A stretch of DNA of 64,000 nt, taken from NCBI GenBank assembly GCA_947593615.1, contig CANQDR010000007.1, positions 1-64,000 on the forward strand. The letters are read 5' to 3'. This DNA comes from an uncultured Clostridia bacterium (GTDB taxonomy: Bacteria; Bacillota; Clostridia; Oscillospirales; Acutalibacteraceae). Position numbers and translations under genes: made by a program. This document shows positions 39,360 through 48,554 of this stretch, one piece after another (position 1 is the first letter of the stretch; every line of letters begins with the position of its first letter). The notes under the pieces were generated by a model. That model was not told the DNA's origin and ran no database searches. It saw only the letters and a program-made list of their open reading frames with translations.

Positions 39360-39390
39360 TGCTTTCCTTTTCGGAAAGCATTTTTTATTT
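39360..39390 (+). terminator. Expression-platform terminator of the riboswitch-like leader
   Basis: tgctttcc ttttc ggaaagca ttttttattt. Confidence 0.8.
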
Positions 39391-39421
39391 GCTTTCAAAA
39401 ATTTTATTTACGGAGGTTATT

Positions 39422-40411
39422 ATGAAAAAAACAATTAAAAAATTTTTGTCAATGACAATTGCCGTTGCAATTGTCATCGGAGTAATGTCAATAGCAACGG
39501 TTGCAAGTGCAAGTGAAACGGACAGTGTACGTGTAATAGTACGCAATGACGTTTACTCTGTTGAGGACGGCGCAGCGTGGGACGGCGTGCTTATTGATGA
39601 GTGGGTTGATATTGACGAAAATTCATCTATGATGTCTGCTGTAGTTGACGCACTTGATAATCACGGTTATACACAGAGCGGTGCAGAAAACAGCTATATT
39701 GAAGAGATAAACGGTCTTGCTGCATTTGATTCAACTCCTTCCAGCGGTTGGACAGGTACTATTAACGACTGGTTTACAAATGAAGCATATAGTGAATTTA
39801 CTGTTGCATCGGGCAAGCTTGAAGACGGTGACGAAATTTGTATTATGTACACCAATACGTACGGAGAAGATGTTGGCAGCTTATGGGACAACAATGAAAC
39901 AACTCTTAAAGATTTAAGCTTCAGCAATGGTACATTATCATCAGATTTTGAGCCGTCAGTTACCGAGTATACGCTAACACTTGACAGCAATGCTACAAGC
40001 ATTATGGTAACTCCGACTGCTACAAACAAAAATTATCAGGTAAGAACATACAAGAATGAATATACTCCCGATGCTGAGGATACGGAGTATAAAAGAAATG
40101 ACTTAATTGAAGTTGCCGACGGAGATAAAATAATCATAGGAGTAGGCGACTCTAATTGGCCATCAATGAATCAAACAGACGGCGGTACAGTTTACACGAT
40201 CAATGTTAAGATAGAAAGTGATGTATTGCTCGGCGATGTTAATCATGACAACTATATTGATGTAAAGGATGCAACATCAATTCAAAAATTCCTTGTTGGA
40301 TTGGAAAGATTTTCAGATGTGCAAATTGCAAACGCAGATTATAATAAAGATGGATTTGTTTCTGTTTTAGATGCAACTGCAATTCAAAAATATATAGTCG
40401 GAATAGAGTGA
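39422..40411 (+). CDS. Secreted DUF4430 (transcobalamin C-terminal-like) + cadherin-like beta-sandwich + dockerin protein
   Basis: Signal peptide; YIEEINGLAAFDSTPSSGWTGTINDWFTNEAYSEFTV..LEDGDEICIMYT; LKDLSFSNGTLSSDFEPSVTEYTLTL; dockerin DVNHDNYIDVKDATSIQKFL / ADYNKDGFVSVLDATAIQKYI. Confidence 0.85.
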   Translation: MKKTIKKFLSMTIAVAIVIGVMSIATVASASETDSVRVIVRNDVYSVEDGAAWDGVLIDEWVDIDENSSMMSAVVDALDNHGYTQSGAENSYIEEINGLAAFDSTPSSGWTGTINDWFTNEAYSEFTVASGKLEDGDEICIMYTNTYGEDVGSLWDNNETTLKDLSFSNGTLSSDFEPSVTEYTLTLDSNATSIMVTPTATNKNYQVRTYKNEYTPDAEDTEYKRNDLIEVADGDKIIIGVGDSNWPSMNQTDGGTVYTINVKIESDVLLGDVNHDNYIDVKDATSIQKFLVGLERFSDVQIANADYNKDGFVSVLDATAIQKYIVGIE

Positions 40412-40415
40412 TAAT

Positions 40416-40655
40416 ATGCAAGATGATAAAATTCTGCTTGCAATAAAACTACTGTCAGATATGGCAGAAAATCTCGGCAGAAATCCTAAGCGAACTGATT
40501 TTGACAGTGAAACAGCCTGTTTTATTAAGCAAAAATTAGGTCCTTGGCCGCGTGCACTTGAAAAAGCAGGATTAAAAAATGCACCTGAAATTTCTTCAAA
40601 AGAAAAATCAAAGCAAAAAAGAGAAAGAATCAGAAATAAAAATAAGAACAAATAA
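40416..40655 (+). CDS. 79-aa basic protein with one homing-endonuclease-associated-repeat-like motif
   Basis: LLSDMAENLGRNPKRTDFDSETACFIKQKLGPWPRALEKAGL resembles GRxPtxxDF...FGsWxxALxxAGL. Confidence 0.6.
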   Translation: MQDDKILLAIKLLSDMAENLGRNPKRTDFDSETACFIKQKLGPWPRALEKAGLKNAPEISSKEKSKQKRERIRNKNKNK

Positions 40656-40677
40656 AATTATAAAAAGAGGTATAGTT

Positions 40678-41853
40678 ATGAACAAAACAGTAAAAAGAAT
40701 AACTGCACTTTCATTAATACTGATTATGAGCATATGCAGTATTATGTCAGTTAATGCTGCAACTGATGATGAACTGCTTTCAAAGTATGATGAAACAACA
40801 AATTACTTATCATCACTTGAAACACCGTCAGTAAGCTCAATCGGCGGCGAGTGGATGATTATCGGACTTGCAAGAGCTGAAAAAATCAGTGATGATTTTG
40901 TAAATGGATACTATGAAAACGTAGTAAATTATGTTTCTTCAAATGGCTCTGCAAAACTGCACAGAGCAAAATCCACTGAGAATTCAAGAGTAATTATTGC
41001 TCTTACATCAATAGGTAAAGACGTCACAGATGTGGCAGGCTATAATTTGCTTGAACCTCTTGCAGACTTTAATTACTTAGAAAAACAGGGAATAAACGGT
41101 CCTATTTGGGCGCTTATTGCTTTTGATTCTCTTAATTATGAAATTCCTGTTGACAGCAATGCATCTGTTCAGACAACAAGAGGGGCGCTTGTTGAATATA
41201 TTCTTAACGCACATATAGAAAACGGCGGCTGGTCATTAACAGGTTTAAATACAGACCCTGATATGACAGGTATGGCTATTCAGGCACTTGCACCTTACTA
41301 TGACACAAACGATTATGTAAAATCAGCTGTTGATGAAGCGCTTTCCGCTTTATCTGATATTCAAGATGAAAACGGAGGTTTTGCTTCTTGGGGATCTGTG
41401 AATGCCGAAAGCTGTGCACAGGTTATAACTGCGCTTACAAGCCTTGGCGTCAATCCTCAGACAGACGAACGTTTTATTAAAAACGGCAACACATTAATTG
41501 ACGCTCTTATGTCATTCGGCGTTGAGAACGGCTTCGCTCATATTGCAAATAGCAGCTACAATCAGATGGCGACTGAACAAGCATACTATTCACTTGTTTC
41601 ATATTACAGACTTGTAGATAATAAAACCTCGCTTTATGATATGAGTGATTTACTTAATACTCCAAAGAAACCAAACGACATTAACGGTGACGGCGTTGTA
41701 AATATTGTTGACTGTACTTGTATTCAGAAATACCTTGTTGATTTGGAAGAATTCAGCGAAAATCAGATTACGGATGCAGATTACAACGGTGACGGAATAG
41801 TAGACATTATTGACGCTACATCAATTCAGAAATATTTGGTAGGCATTATTTAA
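40678..41853 (+). CDS. Secreted alpha/alpha-toroid (prenyltransferase-like/transcobalamin N-domain-like) protein with dockerin
   Basis: Signal peptide; helical repeats with NGGWSLTGLNTDPDMTGMAIQALAPY, NGGFASWGSVNAESCAQVITALTSLGVNP; dockerin DINGDGVVNIVDCTCIQKYL / ADYNGDGIVDIIDATSIQKYL. Confidence 0.82.
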   Translation: MNKTVKRITALSLILIMSICSIMSVNAATDDELLSKYDETTNYLSSLETPSVSSIGGEWMIIGLARAEKISDDFVNGYYENVVNYVSSNGSAKLHRAKSTENSRVIIALTSIGKDVTDVAGYNLLEPLADFNYLEKQGINGPIWALIAFDSLNYEIPVDSNASVQTTRGALVEYILNAHIENGGWSLTGLNTDPDMTGMAIQALAPYYDTNDYVKSAVDEALSALSDIQDENGGFASWGSVNAESCAQVITALTSLGVNPQTDERFIKNGNTLIDALMSFGVENGFAHIANSSYNQMATEQAYYSLVSYYRLVDNKTSLYDMSDLLNTPKKPNDINGDGVVNIVDCTCIQKYLVDLEEFSENQITDADYNGDGIVDIIDATSIQKYLVGII

Positions 41854-41857
41854 AATT

Positions 41858-42778
41858 ATGAAAGATTTATTAAAAAAATATAAATTAATTTTATTATCCG
41901 CTGTTGTTGCTGTTGCTGTTCTTGTTATTGCATTTTTTGCGGGGGGAACATTATCTGATAATACGAAAACAGTTGTTTCCCCATCAGCTTCAACTGCGGA
42001 TACAGCAAATTACACTGAGGCCGAAACTGTTTCCGAAACGGTTGCTGAAACAACTTCTTCTGATAATAAAACTGAGAAAAACGAAGAAAAAAATAAAGAT
42101 AAAAAGTCTGAGTCCAAAACAGATTCTTCTCAGACTCAAAAGAGCACAAATGCGGTTGTAAAAAGTGCAGAGCAAAGCTCAAATACAGCCGTATCAGGCT
42201 CTGATAAATCGTTAGTTAAAGCCGATAAAACTTCTTCCCGTCTAAATCAATCGTCGAACAGCACGGGAAATAAAGGACAAAAAGATAAGTATCTGACTGA
42301 CCCGATACCCGAGGGAAAGCCAAAGCCTGTAGAACCTCAGGAACAGGAAACTAAAAACAATAAAATCACCTGTACTTTTTCAATTTCGTGCAGTACAATT
42401 TTAGACAATATTAAAGATCTTGATCCTCCTGATAAAATTGAACTTGTACCAAACGACGGTTGGATATTAAAACCGACTAAAGTTGAATTTAAAGAGGGAG
42501 AATCTGTTTTTGATGTTTTGCAGCGTGTATGTAAAGAAAATAACATTCATATGGAATTTTCCTTTACGCCGATTTATAACTCCGCTTATATTGAGGGAAT
42601 AAACAACCTTTATGAATTTGATTGCGGAAGTAATTCAGGCTGGATGTACAGTGTAAATGACTGGTTTCCAAATTACGGTTGTTCCCGTTATGTATTGCAG
42701 GACGGGGATGTAGTCGAATGGAAATACACCTGCGATCTCGGCATTGATATTGGCGGTAGCAATGCAATAGGATATTAA
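41858..42778 (+). CDS. Membrane-anchored DUF4430 (transcobalamin C-terminal-like) protein
   Basis: N-terminal TM, Ser/Thr/Lys linker, then VFDVLQRVCKENNIHMEFSFTPIYNSAYIEGINNLYEFDCGSNSGWMYSVNDWFPNYGCSRYVLQDGDVVEWKYTCDLG. Confidence 0.85.
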   Translation: MKDLLKKYKLILLSAVVAVAVLVIAFFAGGTLSDNTKTVVSPSASTADTANYTEAETVSETVAETTSSDNKTEKNEEKNKDKKSESKTDSSQTQKSTNAVVKSAEQSSNTAVSGSDKSLVKADKTSSRLNQSSNSTGNKGQKDKYLTDPIPEGKPKPVEPQEQETKNNKITCTFSISCSTILDNIKDLDPPDKIELVPNDGWILKPTKVEFKEGESVFDVLQRVCKENNIHMEFSFTPIYNSAYIEGINNLYEFDCGSNSGWMYSVNDWFPNYGCSRYVLQDGDVVEWKYTCDLGIDIGGSNAIGY

Positions 42779-42787
42779 GGACTTGTT

Positions 42788-43678
42788 ATGAAAGACACAT
42801 TTTCACAAATGCACCCAATTGTAAATTTTATATATTTTGTATTTGTAATCGCATTTTCAATGTTTTTGATGAATCCCGTCTGCCTTGCAATTTCTCTTGT
42901 ATGTGCTTTGATAAATGCGGTTTATTTAAACGGTTATAAAACAGTAAAACTAAGTTTAAAATATTTGCTGCCTATGATTATTTTAATTACGGTGATTAAT
43001 CCTGTTTTTAACCACGAAGGAGTGACAATTCTTACATATTTTTCATGGGGTAATCCGCTTACCCTTGAATCAATTGTATATGGAATTGCAGCCGCAGTAC
43101 TATTGGCGTCAGTAGTACTGTGGTTTTCGTGCTTCAATGCTGTTATGACGTCAGATAAATTTATCTATCTGTTCGGCAGAATTATACCGTCTTTAAGTCT
43201 TATATTGTCGATGTCACTACGATTTATCCCCAAGTTTACATCTCATTTCAGGGAAGTGCGCAATACACAAAGATGTATCGGCAGAGATATTTCCGACGGT
43301 TCAATTTTTACAAGAATTAAAAACGGTGTAAAACAACTGTCAATTATGATTTCTTGGGCAATGGAAAATGCAATTGAAACTGCTGATTCTATGAAAAGCA
43401 GGGGATACGGATTAAAAGGTAGAACTGCATTTTCAATTTACAGATTTGACAAACGTGACGGCATTGTTCTTAGTTTAATACTGTCCGCAGGACTGTTAAT
43501 CGGTCTATCGATTTTTTTTGAGTTAGTAAAATTCAGATATTTTCCGTCAATAAAAGGTGATTTATTTAACTTTTCATCGGCTTTGGTTTACATTTTATAT
43601 GCGTTGTTGATGCTTATACCGTTTATATTAAATATCAAGGAGGAACTGAAATGGAAGCGTTTAAGGTCATCAATCTGA
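42788..43678 (+). CDS. ECF transporter T component (EcfT/CbiQ family)
   Basis: TM architecture; SLSLILSMSLRFIPKFTSHFREVRNTQRCIGRD and MENAIETADSMKSRGYGLKGRTAF. Confidence 0.92.
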   Translation: MKDTFSQMHPIVNFIYFVFVIAFSMFLMNPVCLAISLVCALINAVYLNGYKTVKLSLKYLLPMIILITVINPVFNHEGVTILTYFSWGNPLTLESIVYGIAAAVLLASVVLWFSCFNAVMTSDKFIYLFGRIIPSLSLILSMSLRFIPKFTSHFREVRNTQRCIGRDISDGSIFTRIKNGVKQLSIMISWAMENAIETADSMKSRGYGLKGRTAFSIYRFDKRDGIVLSLILSAGLLIGLSIFFELVKFRYFPSIKGDLFNFSSALVYILYALLMLIPFILNIKEELKWKRLRSSI

Positions 43679-46326
43679 CTTTCAGATATCCCGAAACGGG
43701 AATAGATGTGCTTAAAAATATATCCTTTTCGATAAAACGCGGAGAATTTATAACGCTCTGCGGTCCTTCGGGATGCGGTAAAAGCACTCTTTTACGTCAG
43801 CTTAAACCCGTTCTTGCACCACACGGCGTAAAGTCAGGAGAAATTTTATTTTTTAATAAAGATATAAATGAACTGTCTTTGCGTGAGCAAAGCCAGAAAA
43901 TCGGATATGTACTGCAATCTCCCGACAATCAGATAGTCACCGATAAGGTCTGGCATGAGCTTGCTTTTGGACTTGAAAGTCTTGGATATGATAACGAAAC
44001 AATCCGCAGAAGAGTTGCAGAAACCGCAAGTTTTTTCGGAATTCACAACTGGTTTGATAAAAGCGTCACAGAGCTTTCGGGAGGACAAAAGCAAATTCTT
44101 AATCTTGCTTCTGTTATGGCTATGCAGCCCGAAGTGCTTATTCTGGATGAACCTACAAGCCAACTCGATCCGATTGCAGCTGCTGATTTTCTCGCCTGCA
44201 TTTCAAAAATCAACCGTGAACTCGGCACAACGATCTTAATTACCGAGCACAGACTTGACGAAGTGCTTCCTCAAAGCAATCGTGTTCTTGTCATTGAAAA
44301 CGGTGTAATCGTATCATATGATACACCTGTAAATACGGGTAAAAATCTTAAAAGCTGCGGCAGTAAATCATTTTTATCACTTCCTGCGCCAATGAGGATT
44401 TGGGAATCCGTATGCAGTGACGAATCAAATTGTCCGATAACTGCCGCACAGGGCAGAGAATGGCTTGAAAATTATTCTAAAAGCCACAAACTCTATGAAC
44501 TTTATCCCGAAAGGATTCCTGAACACAGTAACAAAGTTGCTGTACGGCTGAAAAATGTCTGGTTCAGGTATGAAAAAAATTCTCCCGATATTGTTAAGGG
44601 ACTTTCTCTTAACGCTTATCAAGGAGAATTTGTTGCCGTTCTCGGCGGAAACGGTACAGGAAAAACTACTATGCTGTCACTTATCAGCGGTATTAATAAG
44701 CCGTATAGGGGAGAAGTTAAGCTTACTGATTATCATAGCAATGAAAGTGATATAAAAACTGCCGTACTTCCGCAAAATCCTCAAAATTTATTTGTAAAGA
44801 AAACTGTTCTTGAAGATTTAAAAGAAGTATTTGACGGCAGAAAAATTGATACAGATGAAAAAAACAGACGTTTAAATGATGCAGTATCGCTGTGTCGGCT
44901 TGAAAAGTTTCTTAACAGCCACCCCTATGATTTATCAGGAGGCGAGCAACAGCGAGCCGCTCTTGCAAAGGTGTTGCTTTTGCGGCCTGAAATTTTGCTT
45001 CTTGACGAGCCTACAAAGGGACTTGACTCAGAATTTAAAATTGTTTTTGCAGATATAGTAAAATCACTCACAGACACAGGCGTAACAGTAATTATGGTAA
45101 GTCACGATATAGAATTCTGTGCCCGATTTGCTCATCGGTGTGTTATGCTGTTTAACGGAGAGATTGTATCTCAGGGTACTCCCAGAGAATTTTTTGCCTC
45201 CAACAGCTTTTATGTTACTTCTTCAAACAGAATGTCTAAAAATATTATAGAGAATGCAGTCACTGCTGAAGACGTAATCTATTGCTGTACGGGAAAAACA
45301 AGTAATGATGATAGTTTAACTGTTAAAACTAAGCTTTATGATAACAGGCTTTATTTTGAAAATAAGAATATCATTAAAGACAAAAATAAAAAACTGCCTA
45401 AATGGAAATGCGTTCTCGGTGCATTTTCAGCATTGCTTTTGATTTTCAGCATTTTTATAAACCTTGATTATTTAAGTTTTTTTAATTCAAAAACTTTGCC
45501 GCTTTGGGGTAATTTTATTTTAGTTGCAACACCTGTTATTTTGCTAATGATTTCTTTTGGTTCAAAATCCAAGCGTTCAATTGATGAAATAAGAATGGAT
45601 AAATCAAACCGCAAAATACCCAAGAGAACCATTGCCGCAGCTATAATAATATTATTCGCCGTGCCACTTACAATTTTTGTTGGTGTTACATATCTTCAGG
45701 ACCAAAAATATCTTTTTATATCACTGCTTGTAGTGATTGAGTGTATGCTTCCTTTCTTTATGATTTTTGAGGGCAAAAAACCGCAGGCGAGAGAGCTGAT
45801 AATAATTGCCGTGCTTTGTGCAATTGCCATATCAAGCAGAGCAATTTTTTCTATGCTGCCACAGTTTAAGCCGGTAATTGCACTTGTTATCATTTCAGGA
45901 GTTGCCTTCGGCGGTGAAACCGGTTTTCTTGTTGGCGCAGTAACAATGCTTGTGTCAAATGTTTTGTTCAGTCAGGGAGTATGGACTCCATGGCAGATGT
46001 TTGCAGCAGGCATAATAGGATTTATTTCTGGAATATTGTTTAAAAAGGGACTTTTAAGCCGCAACAGAGCCGCTCTTTGTACATTTGGCTTTTTTATTAC
46101 AATAATAGTGTATGGCGGAATTATGAATTTTTCATCTGCCGTTATGGCTCACGCAACTATAAATTTTGAAACATTACTTACGTTTTATCAGACAGGCTTT
46201 CCTATGGATATCGTACATGGTCTGTCAACTTTTGCTTTTCTTTACTTTGCCGCTGAGCCAATGCTTGAAAAACTCGACAGAGTTAAGGTAAAATACGGAT
46301 TAGTTAATGTAAAAGGGACTGCGTAA
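43651..46326 (+). CDS. ECF transporter triple fusion: two ABC ATPase domains plus C-terminal S component (CbrT-like)
   Basis: Two Walker A (GPSGCGKSTLL, GGNGTGKTTML), two signatures (LSGGQKQ, LSGGEQQRAAL), C-terminal S-domain ARELIIIAVLCAIAISSRAIFSMLPQFKPVIALVIISGVAFGGETGFLVGAV. Confidence 0.9.
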   Translation: MEAFKVINLTFRYPETGIDVLKNISFSIKRGEFITLCGPSGCGKSTLLRQLKPVLAPHGVKSGEILFFNKDINELSLREQSQKIGYVLQSPDNQIVTDKVWHELAFGLESLGYDNETIRRRVAETASFFGIHNWFDKSVTELSGGQKQILNLASVMAMQPEVLILDEPTSQLDPIAAADFLACISKINRELGTTILITEHRLDEVLPQSNRVLVIENGVIVSYDTPVNTGKNLKSCGSKSFLSLPAPMRIWESVCSDESNCPITAAQGREWLENYSKSHKLYELYPERIPEHSNKVAVRLKNVWFRYEKNSPDIVKGLSLNAYQGEFVAVLGGNGTGKTTMLSLISGINKPYRGEVKLTDYHSNESDIKTAVLPQNPQNLFVKKTVLEDLKEVFDGRKIDTDEKNRRLNDAVSLCRLEKFLNSHPYDLSGGEQQRAALAKVLLLRPEILLLDEPTKGLDSEFKIVFADIVKSLTDTGVTVIMVSHDIEFCARFAHRCVMLFNGEIVSQGTPREFFASNSFYVTSSNRMSKNIIENAVTAEDVIYCCTGKTSNDDSLTVKTKLYDNRLYFENKNIIKDKNKKLPKWKCVLGAFSALLLIFSIFINLDYLSFFNSKTLPLWGNFILVATPVILLMISFGSKSKRSIDEIRMDKSNRKIPKRTIAAAIIILFAVPLTIFVGVTYLQDQKYLFISLLVVIECMLPFFMIFEGKKPQARELIIIAVLCAIAISSRAIFSMLPQFKPVIALVIISGVAFGGETGFLVGAVTMLVSNVLFSQGVWTPWQMFAAGIIGFISGILFKKGLLSRNRAALCTFGFFITIIVYGGIMNFSSAVMAHATINFETLLTFYQTGFPMDIVHGLSTFAFLYFAAEPMLEKLDRVKVKYGLVNVKGTA

Positions 46327-46343
46327 CAGTCCCTTATTTTTTT
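46312..46343 (+). terminator. Terminator of ECF operon
   Basis: aagggactg cgtaa cagtccctt atttttttt. Confidence 0.85.
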
Positions 46344-46454
46344 TGCTGAAGCATAATAATATAATTTAATTAATTGATTATAATCATATAATGATGTATA
46401 ATTATTGTAATATATTATATTTCACCTCGCATATTTTTTGTTAGAGGTGATGCT

Positions 46455-47165
46455 ATGAATTGTAAAAAAATCATATTTTCGTTTGTTTGTGTTGTTATGT
46501 TTTTTTCATTTATCATACTGATGGTATCGTCCGTATCAAATATAAAATTGGCTGTATCTACAGAAAGTGTAAAATCCTATCCTAAGCTTGTAATAGATGC
46601 TGGTCACGGTGGGGAAGACGGAGGAGCTGTAAATGACAGCGGCGTACTTGAAAAAGATATAAACCTTGTTATAGCAAACGATACTGCGTCATTGCTCCGA
46701 TTTTTTGGGTTTGATGTTGTGCAAACCAGAACACAGGACACGGCTCTTTCAACCGACGGTGATACAATACGTTCACGCAAAGTAGCCGATATGAAAAAAC
46801 GTCTTGAAATATTCAATTCATCCGATGACAATATAATTATAAGTATTCATCAGAATAAATTTCCTGAAAACAAATATCACGGTACTCAAATTTTTTATTC
46901 ACCGAACAATCCAAGCAGCAAAGAGCTTGCCGACAGTATAAAATTTTCTGTAAAAGGATTGCTTCAGCCTGAAAATGAAAGAGAGTGCAAACAGGCTGAC
47001 AGCGGAATTTATCTGCTGAAAAACACCGATAAACCTGCTGTTATTGTTGAGTGCGGATTTATATCAAACAATGATGAATGTAAAAAACTGCTTACAGATG
47101 ATTATCAGAAACAGATGTCATATTCAATTGTTGCAGGCTTTTTAAATTATTATAATACAAATTAA
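46455..47165 (+). CDS. cwlD: N-acetylmuramoyl-L-alanine amidase CwlD-like
   Basis: LVIDAGHGGEDGGAVNDSGVLEKDINL, IISIHQNKF, VIVECGFISNNDE. Confidence 0.92.
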   Translation: MNCKKIIFSFVCVVMFFSFIILMVSSVSNIKLAVSTESVKSYPKLVIDAGHGGEDGGAVNDSGVLEKDINLVIANDTASLLRFFGFDVVQTRTQDTALSTDGDTIRSRKVADMKKRLEIFNSSDDNIIISIHQNKFPENKYHGTQIFYSPNNPSSKELADSIKFSVKGLLQPENERECKQADSGIYLLKNTDKPAVIVECGFISNNDECKKLLTDDYQKQMSYSIVAGFLNYYNTN

Positions 47166-47186
47166 CAGAAAACAGGATGTGTAATA

Positions 47187-48554
47187 ATGGCTTCAAAAAT
47201 TAAAAGCGTGTATATATGTTCGGAATGTGGATACGAATCGCCGAAATGGTACGGAAAATGCCCGTCCTGCGGCGAATGGAATACTATGAATGAAGAAGTT
47301 AAGGAAACCTCAAAAAATTTATCAGCGGCTAAATCTCGCTCTTTTTCAAGCTTTTCAAAACCCGATGCGATAGGAGAAATATCCACAGAAGACGAACACC
47401 GTTATGACACGGGAAGCACAGAGCTCAACAGAGTGCTTGGCGGAGGTATAGTTCGCGGAAGCCTTATTCTGCTTGGCGGTGACCCCGGAATAGGAAAATC
47501 CACAGTCCTTATGCAGATATGTCAGTATTTGGGCGATAATCTCAAGATATTGTACGTATCGGGAGAGGAATCAAAGCGACAGTTAAAACTAAGAGCAGTC
47601 AGACTTGGAGTAGACTCACCGAATCTTTTTGTAATGACCGAGACAGATATTGAAATAGTGTGCGAACAAATTAAATCGGCTAAGCCCGATTTAGTAATGA
47701 TTGACTCAATTCAGACAATGAATTTAGCAGAACTTAGCTCATCTCCCGGAAGCGTCACTCAGGTAAGGGAATGTACAAATATGCTGATGAGGACTGCAAA
47801 AAGCTGTGAAGTTCCAATGTTTATTGTAGGTCATGTAAATAAAGAAGGTTCAATTGCCGGACCTAAGGTACTTGAACATATTGTAGATACTGTACTTCAT
47901 TTTGAAGGCGACAAGCAAATGAGCTGTCGTATTCTTCGTGCTGTTAAAAACCGTTATGGCTCTACCAATGAAATCGGTGTATTTGAAATGACTGATAAAG
48001 GCTTGCAGGAGGTAGAAAATCCGTCTGTAATGCTTCTTTCGGGCAGGCCGAAGAATGTTTCGGGAACTTGCGTAACTTGCACTGTTGAAGGTTCAAGACC
48101 TATACTTGCAGAAACTCAGGGACTGGCTACACAGAGCGGATACGGAAATGCTCGCAGAATGGCGACAGGATTTGATTACAACAGGCTTTCAATGTTGCTT
48201 GCCGTACTTGAAAAAAGGGCAGGATATTATTTTTCAAACTGTGATACATATATCAATATCGTAGGAGGTCTAAGAGTTGACGAGCCTGCGATTGATTTGT
48301 CAATTGCAATGGCTTTAATAAGCAGTCTTAAAGATACTCCCATAGACGAAAAATCCGTCGTTTTCGGCGAAATCGGACTTGCAGGAGAAATCAGAGCCGT
48401 GTCACAGGCTCAAATGAGAATCAATGAGGCAGTAAGACTTGGATTTGATAAAATAATCTTACCTTATCATAATTTAAAAAACGTTCATTGCGATGGGGCT
48501 CAGCTTATAGGCGTCAAAAATATACGTCAGGCTTTTGAGGCTATAAGCAGATGA
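47187..48554 (+). CDS. radA: DNA repair protein RadA
   Basis: N-terminal zinc finger YICSECGYESPKWYGKCPSCGEWNT, GGDPGIGKST, KNRYGSTNEIGVFEM. Confidence 0.97.
   Translation: MASKIKSVYICSECGYESPKWYGKCPSCGEWNTMNEEVKETSKNLSAAKSRSFSSFSKPDAIGEISTEDEHRYDTGSTELNRVLGGGIVRGSLILLGGDPGIGKSTVLMQICQYLGDNLKILYVSGEESKRQLKLRAVRLGVDSPNLFVMTETDIEIVCEQIKSAKPDLVMIDSIQTMNLAELSSSPGSVTQVRECTNMLMRTAKSCEVPMFIVGHVNKEGSIAGPKVLEHIVDTVLHFEGDKQMSCRILRAVKNRYGSTNEIGVFEMTDKGLQEVENPSVMLLSGRPKNVSGTCVTCTVEGSRPILAETQGLATQSGYGNARRMATGFDYNRLSMLLAVLEKRAGYYFSNCDTYINIVGGLRVDEPAIDLSIAMALISSLKDTPIDEKSVVFGEIGLAGEIRAVSQAQMRINEAVRLGFDKIILPYHNLKNVHCDGAQLIGVKNIRQAFEAISR

Noticed and set aside
39193-39438. 81-aa ORF across the leader of the B12-type operon
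   Set aside because: Overlaps riboswitch-like core and terminator; no SD.
40678-41853. Terpene cyclase/prenyltransferase enzyme
   Set aside because: Secreted with dockerin and lacking catalytic DxDD-type motifs; the fold resemblance plus operon context favours a binding protein.
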